Shown: positions 1 to 4,357 of the stretch, one piece after another
How the letters are laid out: each line of letters begins with the position of its first letter
How positions within the stretch are numbered: the first letter of the stretch is position 1
From: an uncultured Flavobacteriales bacterium
Lineage (GTDB): Bacteria > Bacteroidota > Bacteroidia > Flavobacteriales > Crocinitomicaceae
Assembly: GCA_946478775.1 (NCBI GenBank)
Contig: CAMLDR010000230.1
Span: 1-6,067, forward strand
DNA length: 6,067 bases
Direction: 5' to 3'
The notes under the pieces: generated by a model
The model's database searches: none
Seen by the model: only the letters and a program-made list of their open reading frames with translations
Told to the model about the DNA's origin: nothing
Position numbers and translations under genes: made by a program

Positions 1-2
1 TT

Positions 3-236
3 TTTAAAGCAGACAATATTGCAGCAAAATACATTGAGTTGCAACCTTTTCATGCGTCCCAAAAAATCGTCAAAGAAGGGAAAAACAGGACCACTTTCGA
101 AATGAAAGTTTATATCTCAGAAGAATTGATCAGAAGTATCCTCAGTTATGGAGGAGAAATCATTGTCACAGAGCCGGAGTTACTGCGTAATCACATTGTT
201 GACCGCGTTAAATCAATGGTAGAAAATTATCAATGA
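3..236 (+). CDS. WYL-domain transcriptional regulator, C-terminal fragment (5' end outside the window)
   Basis: The frame is open from the left edge to a TGA stop, giving about 77 residues (FKADNIAAKYIELQPFHASQ onwards). A TTG at 39 could be read as a start, but the open frame and family similarity continue upstream of it, so this is the end of a longer gene. The sequence fits the C-terminal half of WYL-domain regulators (YafY/PafC-like HTH plus WYL proteins). It has the 'PFHASQK' segment (compare the PLHHSQ-type motif), then a beta strand 'FEMKVYISEEL', then the 'LLSYG..V.VLEP..LR..I' type ending, seen here as ILSYGGEIIVTEPELLRNHI. WYL domains bind nucleic acids or ligands and control transcription; the target is unknown because the N-terminal HTH is not in the window. 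Family assignment is by remembered motif similarity. The stop lies one base before the stop codon of the convergent secreted-protein gene. Confidence 0.72.
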   Translation, partial: FKADNIAAKYIELQPFHASQKIVKEGKNRTTFEMKVYISEELIRSILSYGGEIIVTEPELLRNHIVDRVKSMVENYQ

Positions 237-237
237 G

Positions 238-1335
238 CTATTTTTTGATCACTATTTGAGAATTGGATTTAGACTTTACAACAAATATTCCTTCCTGCTG
301 ATCCCTGAAATAGACTTCCGAATAACCATCGTAACAGGTGATTATTAAATCTTTGGAAATATCCTGACCTATTGAATTGAATATTTTCAAATCCTGAAGT
401 TCTGATTTATCACCAAACACCCGCATTCTTTCTGCTGCAGGGTTTGGAAAGACCTGCATTTCGTTTGCCCCGATTTCAAATTCATTATTAAAGGAGACAA
501 CTTTTAAAACAGTTCTTGCTCCATCAAAATCATATTGGTTCAATCGGTAATAACTGATTCCTTCGAGTGGTTCCGGATCTGTTTCCTGGTATTCAATAGG
601 AGTTGAACTTTCGCCCGCAGCCTTTGTTGTCAGCAGCCTGTTCCAATCCACTCCGTTTGAAGAGCGCTCTATTTCGAAATAATCACTGTTTTTTTCCGAT
701 TCGGTTCCCCATTCCAAAAGTGCATAATCCTTTATTTTAATTGCGGAAAAATCAATGAACTCTACGGGTAAGGCATCTCCCACTTCAAAATGCAGCGTTC
801 CGTTAAAACTTCTGTTTGCAGTGATGACATCAAAAGGATAAGTGATCGCAATTCCGCCTAAAATTGCCAGATCTCCATTGGAAGAAATGGTCGAATGACC
901 TGCATTGGTTGTCGTGAGAACACCGTTTGTAACAACAGGACTGGATGCGGTAATGTAGAACCCGAATGTTTCTCCTGATGGAATAAGTATGTTAACAGGG
1001 ATAGGCAGAGGTGTTGGAGTATCCGATCCGTTACTTGGAACAGAACCCGCAGATCCTAAAAGCGTCCAGTTGGCAGATAGATTTTCTGATCCGATATAAC
1101 TTCCGTTTTTGAAATAGATTTCATAGCCTCCGGTAGACGAGGCTGGCAGATTCACATCAAAACAGTAAATGGTAACTGTGTTTGTGGCAGAGACATCAAA
1201 CATAACTCCTTCATTTGAGTCATTGTTTGCATAGGGTGCTACTAAATCTGATCCCACATTGATGCATTGTGCAAAATATGTTTGAGGACCAATGAATAGG
1301 TAGCATGTGAGTGAGAGAATTGTGGACTTCAACAT
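238..1335 (-). CDS. Secreted protein with Fn3-like domain and C-terminal T9SS type A sorting domain
   Basis: This is a 365-residue exported protein if translation starts at the ATG at 1335. The frame stays open to a TTG at 1428, but that adds 31 AT-rich-coded residues in front of a classical signal peptide (MLKSTILSL...TYFAQC, cleavage probably after Ala22), so the internal ATG is preferred. Residues about 41-187 form a beta-rich domain with 'GVMFDVSA', 'YEIYFKNGSYIGSE', 'WTLLGSA', 'IPSGETFGFYIT' and 'YPF...FNGTLHFEVG'. I recall similar segments in other Bacteroidota secreted proteins, but know no function. Residues about 188-280 (LPVEFIDFSA...LLEWGTESEKNSDYFEIERS...ISYYRLNQYDFDG) are the Fn3-like module that often precedes sorting domains. 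Residues 293-365 (MQVFPNPAAERMRVFG, LKIFNSIGQ, GIFVVKS, C-terminal VIKK) match the T9SS type A domain. Export by Sec and then T9SS to the cell surface or medium is inferred. No enzyme motif is visible. A poor -7-like element (TATACTTTG, minus strand, 1381-1389) would give a leader of about 40 nt. Confidence 0.88.
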   Translation of the reverse strand: MLKSTILSLTCYLFIGPQTYFAQCINVGSDLVAPYANNDSNEGVMFDVSATNTVTIYCFDVNLPASSTGGYEIYFKNGSYIGSENLSANWTLLGSAGSVPSNGSDTPTPLPIPVNILIPSGETFGFYITASSPVVTNGVLTTTNAGHSTISSNGDLAILGGIAITYPFDVITANRSFNGTLHFEVGDALPVEFIDFSAIKIKDYALLEWGTESEKNSDYFEIERSSNGVDWNRLLTTKAAGESSTPIEYQETDPEPLEGISYYRLNQYDFDGARTVLKVVSFNNEFEIGANEMQVFPNPAAERMRVFGDKSELQDLKIFNSIGQDISKDLIITCYDGYSEVYFRDQQEGIFVVKSKSNSQIVIKK

Positions 1336-1451
1336 GACCTGTAATAAATAAAATAATGGTTTTGAGCAAGTTAAGTAATTCAAAGTATATTTTTTAAATT
1401 TTAACACTCTGAAATTCAATTTTAACAATTAAATACTTGCGGTATCAATTA

Positions 1452-1465
1452 AATTAGCGCTAATT
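1452..1465. promoter_or_regulatory. Perfect 14-bp palindrome, candidate operator
   Basis: The sequence AATTAGCGCTAATT equals its own reverse complement over all 14 bases. It lies between two divergent genes, about 117 bp upstream of one start and 206 bp upstream of the other. A perfect palindrome of this size in a control region suggests a site for a dimeric regulator. The regulator is unknown; whether the site is used is inference. Confidence 0.4.
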
Positions 1466-1467
1466 CC

Positions 1468-1481
1468 TACGTTTAAGCGTA
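1468..1481. promoter_or_regulatory. Imperfect 14-bp palindrome adjacent to the perfect one
   Basis: TACGTTTAAGCGTA matches its reverse complement at 12 of 14 positions. Its centre is 16 bp from the centre of the preceding palindrome, about one and a half helical turns. The two sites also share a related string in direct orientation (TTAGCGCTAAT and TTAAGCGTAAT). They may be two half-related operator sites; no factor is identified. Confidence 0.3.
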
Positions 1482-1612
1482 ATTTGTGACTTTTTTGATC
1501 AGAATGAAATTTCGCCCCGAATTAGATTAGCCCAGGAAGATTTTATCCTGAAATGGAGAATGAAAAATCACTTTTCTCCCTGATACAGTAATCCGCCCTG
1601 GTTGATTATCGC

Positions 1613-1636
1613 TCAGTCTTTACCATAGCGGACTGA
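1613..1636. repeat. Small inverted repeat just upstream of the paaG promoter
   Basis: TCAGTC (1613-1618) is followed after 12 bases by its exact reverse complement GACTGA (1631-1636), ending 12 bp before the -7 element. It occupies the -33 region of the paaG promoter, so a bound protein there would affect transcription. A short T-run follows (1640-1644), so a weak terminator is an alternative reading. The six-base arms make chance possible. Confidence 0.25.
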
Positions 1637-1648
1637 CGCTTTTTCTTC

Positions 1649-1656
1649 TATCTTTG
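1649..1656 (+). promoter_or_regulatory. Bacteroidota-type -7 promoter element for paaG
   Basis: TATCTTTG is an exact match to the TAnnTTTG -7 consensus known for the primary sigma factor of Bacteroidota. A good TTTG -33 box at 19-21 bp upstream is not seen. The element ends 15 bases before the ATG at 1672, which predicts a very short leader of roughly 8-12 nt made of 'AAAAATAAAGA'-like sequence with no Shine-Dalgarno. Confidence 0.6.
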
Positions 1657-1671
1657 TCCAAAAAATAAAGA

Positions 1672-2445
1672 ATGACACTGATTCAAGAATTCAAAAACGG
1701 AGTGTGTACGCTTACATTGAACAGACCTCAGGTTTTCAATAGCTTTAATAAAGAAATGGCACTGGCACTGCAAAAGGCACTGGATGATTGCGAGAAAGAT
1801 GATTCTGTTCGGGCAATTGTGATCAAAGGAGAAGGGAAAGCCTTTTGTGCAGGACAGGATTTGGCAGAAGCAACGGATCCGAATGGTCCAGAAATGCAAA
1901 CCATTGTAAGAGATCACTACAATCCGATTATTGAACGAATCCGAACTATCGAAAAACCAATTATTGCAGGAGTGAATGGAGTTGCTGCGGGTGCAGGTGC
2001 AAACATTGCTCTGGCTTGTGATTTGACGATTGCAAAAGAATCGGCATCCTTTATTCAGGCGTTTTCAAAGATCGGTTTGATCCCGGATTCAGGAGGAACA
2101 TTTTTTTTACCGCGTTTAGTGGGAATGCAAAAAGCAATGGCTCTAATGATGACCGGAGAAAAAGTCTCCGCAACTGATGCCGTTGCAATGAATATGATTT
2201 ACAAAGCCGTTTCGGATGATTCTTTTGAAGAAGAATTGATAAAATTGGCCGAAAATCTGGCGTCCATGCCGACATATGGTTTAGGATTGACAAAACGAGC
2301 GATCAATGCAAGTTTCACCAATAACTTAACAGAACAATTGGCTATTGAAGAACAGCTGCAGACCCTTGCAGGAAAATCAGCAGATTTCGCGGAAGGTGTG
2401 AATGCGTTTATGGAAAAAAGAACCCCGGTTTTTAAAGGGAAATAA
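1672..2445 (+). CDS. paaG: PaaG-like enoyl-CoA hydratase/isomerase (2-(1,2-epoxy-1,2-dihydrophenyl)acetyl-CoA isomerase)
   Basis: This is a crotonase-superfamily protein of 257 residues, close to the usual length. In the phenylacetyl-CoA pathway PaaG converts the ring-1,2-epoxide to oxepin-CoA and also isomerises unsaturated intermediates, in the cytoplasm. Sequence support: 'LTLNRPQVFNSFN' near residues 14-26, the oxyanion-hole segments 'FCAGQDL' (58-64) and 'NGVAAGAGANIAL' (102-114), and 'FSKIGLIPDSGGTFFLPR' (131-148) with Asp139 at the position of the catalytic acid of PaaG. The classical hydratase Glu pair is not evident, which favours isomerase over hydratase. The ending 'LAGKSADFAEGVNAFMEKR' is also PaaG-like. 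The ATG is fixed by an in-frame TAA six bases upstream and by the promoter position. paaH follows after 109 bp on the same strand. Other crotonase roles in beta-oxidation cannot be excluded without the rest of the pathway. Confidence 0.88.
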   Translation: MTLIQEFKNGVCTLTLNRPQVFNSFNKEMALALQKALDDCEKDDSVRAIVIKGEGKAFCAGQDLAEATDPNGPEMQTIVRDHYNPIIERIRTIEKPIIAGVNGVAAGAGANIALACDLTIAKESASFIQAFSKIGLIPDSGGTFFLPRLVGMQKAMALMMTGEKVSATDAVAMNMIYKAVSDDSFEEELIKLAENLASMPTYGLGLTKRAINASFTNNLTEQLAIEEQLQTLAGKSADFAEGVNAFMEKRTPVFKGK

Positions 2446-2449
2446 TATT

Positions 2450-2549
2450 AATTGAGAATTGAAAATGCAAAAATTGAAAAGGAGAGACAGTAACATTAGC
2501 TTAAACCTCTTTTTTCTTTATCCATTCTCCATTCTCCATTTTCAATTTT
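2450..2549. repeat. Heptamer-based inverted repeat between paaG and paaH
   Basis: An 11-bp arm AATTGAAAATG (2457-2467) has its exact reverse complement CATTTTCAATT at 2537-2547, with 69 bases between. Each arm is part of a degenerate 7-nt tandem array. The left side reads AATTGAG, AATTGAA, an 8-nt variant, AATTGAA (2450-2478). The right side reads CCATTCT, CCATTCT, CCATTTT, CAATTTT (2522-2549). GGAGA (2481-2485) can also pair with TCTCC (2526-2530). I recall similar low-complexity hairpins being dispersed in Flavobacteriales genomes. It fills nearly the whole gap and could form an mRNA hairpin affecting stability or relative expression of the two genes. I see no promoter for paaH in the gap. 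Confidence 0.65.
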
Positions 2550-2554
2550 AAGAA

Positions 2555-3700
2555 GTGAAGAGTATCAAAATAGGCGTACTGGGAGCCGGAACGATGGGGG
2601 CAGGAATTGCTCAGGTTGCAGCTCAATCAGGTCATTCTGTTGTATTGGTGGACGTAAACCAGGTTCAGCTGGAAAAGGCAAAACTGGCTTTGATTAAAGT
2701 GCTTGATCGATTGATCGAGAAAGGAAGCATGGATGAGTCCGGGAAAAACGATTTGTTGAACAGATTGCAATTTTCTACTCAATTGACTGATTTCAGAGGA
2801 GCGGGATTGGTTATTGAAGCAATTGTAGAAAAATTGGAGGTAAAACATGCCGTATTCAAAGAAATTGAAGAAATTGTCGGGATGGATTGTATCATTGCTT
2901 CGAATACTTCATCCTTGTCAATTGCGTCTATTGGTTCTGTTTTGAAATTACCCGCTCGTGTGATTGGGATCCATTTTTTCAATCCGGCGCCTTTAATGCC
3001 TTTGGTGGAAATTATTCCGGCAGTTCAAACAAGTGATGAGACTTTGAATACAGCAAAAGCCATCATTGATTCGTGGGGAAAATTGACCGTTGTTTGTAAG
3101 GATACTCCAGGATTCATTGTAAATCGTGTTGCAAGACCCTTTTATGGAGAAGCTTTGCGTATTTACGAAGAAGGAATTGCAGATTTTGCAACAATTGATT
3201 GGGCGATGACAGAATTGGCCGGTTTTAAAATGGGCCCGTTTACACTGATGGATTATATTGGGAACGATATCAATTATACGGTTACCGAAACAGTTTTTGC
3301 TGCATTTTACTATGATCCGCGTTTCAAGCCGTCATTTACTCAAAAGAGACACATGGAAGCTGGTTTCTTGGGAAGAAAAACAGGAAGAGGATATTACGAT
3401 TATTCGGAAGGAATGGCTTTGCCTGCTCCAATGAAAGATGAAAAAGTAGGGCAGCAGATTGTAGACCGGATTTTGGCGATGTTAATCAACGAAGCTTATG
3501 ACGCTTTATTCCTGAACGTTGCCAGTAGGGAAGATATAGATACGGCAATGACCAAAGGAGTGAATTATCCGAAAGGATTACTTGCCTGGTCGGAAGAAAT
3601 TGGTTTGAAAACTGTTTTGGGGAGATTGGAAGATCTATTTGAAGAATATGGAGAAGACCGTTACAGACCGAATCCTTTATTGAAACGATTAGCGAAATAG
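2555..3700 (+). CDS. paaH: PaaH-like NAD-dependent 3-hydroxyacyl-CoA dehydrogenase, compact form
   Basis: This 381-residue cytoplasmic enzyme should oxidise an L-3-hydroxyacyl-CoA to the 3-ketoacyl-CoA with NAD+; in the phenylacetate route the substrate is 3-hydroxyadipyl-CoA. The Rossmann motif GAGTMG is at 10-15 and the NAD-ribose-binding Asp at 33 (VVLVD). The catalytic set is present with family spacing: Ser119 (SNTSS), His140 (GIHFFNP), Glu152 and Asn190 (GFIVNR). Two C-terminal 3HCDH helical domains follow, about 186-283 (ending FLGRKTGRGYYDY) and about 300-380 (ILAMLINEAYDAL, VNYPKGLLAW, YGEDRYRP). The second closely resembles the end of E. coli PaaH from memory. E. coli PaaH is about 475 residues; here the linker between the two helical domains is very short. 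The GTG start is forced by an in-frame TAA two codons upstream and by the Rossmann strand that begins at once; there is no Shine-Dalgarno. A 3-hydroxybutyryl-CoA dehydrogenase role is the main alternative. Confidence 0.88.
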   Translation: MKSIKIGVLGAGTMGAGIAQVAAQSGHSVVLVDVNQVQLEKAKLALIKVLDRLIEKGSMDESGKNDLLNRLQFSTQLTDFRGAGLVIEAIVEKLEVKHAVFKEIEEIVGMDCIIASNTSSLSIASIGSVLKLPARVIGIHFFNPAPLMPLVEIIPAVQTSDETLNTAKAIIDSWGKLTVVCKDTPGFIVNRVARPFYGEALRIYEEGIADFATIDWAMTELAGFKMGPFTLMDYIGNDINYTVTETVFAAFYYDPRFKPSFTQKRHMEAGFLGRKTGRGYYDYSEGMALPAPMKDEKVGQQIVDRILAMLINEAYDALFLNVASREDIDTAMTKGVNYPKGLLAWSEEIGLKTVLGRLEDLFEEYGEDRYRPNPLLKRLAK

Positions 3701-3705
3701 TTTCC

Positions 3706-3715
3706 CGCATATGCG
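3706..3715. repeat. Short perfect palindrome after the paaH stop
   Basis: CGCATATGCG is a perfect 10-bp palindrome starting six bases after the paaH stop and running into an alternating GCGCGC. It is GC-richer than the surrounding intergenic DNA and may belong to the larger inverted repeat that follows. A regulatory role has no other support. Confidence 0.25.
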
Positions 3716-3719
3716 CGCT

Positions 3720-3857
3720 GAGGATCGCAGAAGTTATTTGAAAAAAGCTGATTCGCATTATGTAAATCAGCTTTTTAGTTTGTTTTTAAAAAATGGTGGT
3801 GTTTATATTTTATATTAACCGTATCTAATTTTACCTCTACGGTCTTCTGCGTTCCTC
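3720..3857. repeat. Imperfect inverted repeat bracketing the convergent intergenic region
   Basis: GAGGATCGCAGAAG (3720-3733) and CTTCTGCGTTCCTC (3844-3857) are reverse complements at 13 of 14 positions, with 110 bases between. The right arm sits in a 7-nt-phased stretch (CCTCTAC, GGTCTTC, TGCGTTC, CTCTGTG; 3834-3861). That resembles CGCAGAG-type heptamer repeats that I recall from many bacterial intergenic regions. The enclosed DNA holds a rho-independent terminator and AT-rich sequence but no gene. It could be a dispersed non-coding element or a degenerate miniature mobile element; no target-site duplication is evident. Confidence 0.5.
3742..3776. terminator. Strong, probably bidirectional rho-independent terminator
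   Basis: A perfect 12-bp stem, AAAAAGCTGATT (3742-3753) with AATCAGCTTTTT (3765-3776), encloses an 11-base loop. The plus strand reads into a T-run at the stem's end and another T-rich stretch (TTTGTTTTT) just after. The minus strand has an equivalent T-run because the left arm starts with six A's. It lies 42 bp after the paaH stop and about 93 bp downstream of the convergent osmC stop, so it can serve both. Confidence 0.88.
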
Positions 3858-3868
3858 TGTGGAGGGAA

Positions 3869-4282
3869 TCAAGAAACTAATTCTGCTTCCAGTGTAATTT
3901 CAAAACTAAAAGCTCCGCTAACCGGGCAATTTTCTTTGGCTCCTTTTGCAATACGTTGAAATTCATCATCGGAAATTCCCGGAACTTTTGCAGACAGTTT
4001 CAAAGCTGAAAGCGTGATTTTTCCATTATCCAATGTAATACTTGAACTTGTTTTCAATTCTTCAGGTGTAAAACCAGCTTCCGTTAAATCAGCGCTCAAT
4101 TTCATCGTAAAACAACCTGCGTGCGCTGCAGCCAGCAATTCTTCCGGGTTTGTCCCGACACCATCTTCAAAACGCGAGTTAAAAGAATATTGAGTTTGAT
4201 TTAAGGTCGTACTTTGAGTAGTTAAATGTCCTTTTCCTTCTTTGATCGTTCCGTTCCAAACGGCTTCTGCTTTTCTTTTCAT
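3869..4282 (-). CDS. osmC: OsmC family peroxiredoxin (organic hydroperoxide reductase)
   Basis: This 137-residue cytoplasmic protein should reduce organic hydroperoxides through two redox-active cysteines, with electrons from small thiols or lipoyl proteins. Cys57 lies in 'NPEELLAAAHAGCFTMKLS' and Cys119 in 'AKENCPVSGAF', the family's two conserved sites. Arg37 (FNSRFEDG) and Glu47/Glu48 complete the usual active-site set. Length, the opening 'AEAVWNGTIKEGKGHLTT' and 'VPGISDDEF' match OsmC itself more than Ohr or the YhfA branch. The ATG at 4282 gives the normal N-terminus. It lies 75 bp downstream of the membrane TPR gene on the same strand. No TAnnTTTG promoter and no clear terminator are visible in that gap, so read-through from the sigma operon is possible but unproven. 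No OhrR/OxyR-type regulator gene is adjacent. Confidence 0.92.
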   Translation of the reverse strand: MKRKAEAVWNGTIKEGKGHLTTQSTTLNQTQYSFNSRFEDGVGTNPEELLAAAHAGCFTMKLSADLTEAGFTPEELKTSSSITLDNGKITLSALKLSAKVPGISDDEFQRIAKGAKENCPVSGAFSFEITLEAELVS

Positions 4283-4357
4283 GGTATTGTTTTTCTTTAG
4301 ATCCTGATATTTACCACCCGGATTGATGTCATTGAATGATACACGATAAATTAATCA

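Larger units (their letters stand above)
1336..1671. other. Gene-free divergent control region between the secreted-protein gene and paaG
   Basis: This 336-bp stretch separates two divergent genes and carries no convincing coding sequence. Its left end (1336-1440) is very AT-rich and should hold the promoter of the secreted-protein gene. Its middle has a perfect and an imperfect 14-bp palindrome. Its right end has a small inverted repeat and a TAnnTTTG element next to the paaG start. A further short inverted repeat (CAGGA 1533-1537 with TCCTG 1546-1550) is probably chance. No RNA gene or riboswitch was recognised. Confidence 0.7.

Noticed and set aside
39..236. Stand-alone 65-residue small protein starting at TTG 39
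   Set aside because: The same frame is open to the left edge and its upstream residues continue the WYL-family pattern, so it is the end of a larger gene.
1336..1428. Longer start (TTG at 1428) for the secreted T9SS protein
   Set aside because: The added 31 residues would place a basic, AT-rich-coded stretch before a complete signal peptide that already has its own ATG at 1335.
1533..1550. CAGGA/TCCTG inverted repeat upstream of paaG
   Set aside because: Five-base arms with an eight-base loop and no T-run or positional support; expected by chance.
1648..1917. Minus-strand open frame of 89 codons over the paaG start
   Set aside because: It is antisense to a well-supported gene, would cover the paaG promoter, and has a Cys/Phe/His-rich composition with no recognisable domain.
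2481..2515. Rho-independent terminator between paaG and paaH (AGAG pairing with CTCT before TTTTTT)
   Set aside because: The stem is only four base pairs with a loop of over 20 bases; far weaker than the real terminator after paaH.
2450..2549. CRISPR-like array in the paaG-paaH gap
   Set aside because: The units are 7 nt, adjacent and degenerate, with no spacers of uniform length and no cas genes nearby.
3486..3758. Minus-strand open frame of 90 codons over the paaH 3' end
   Set aside because: It runs antisense through the conserved end of PaaH and begins inside the terminator hairpin.
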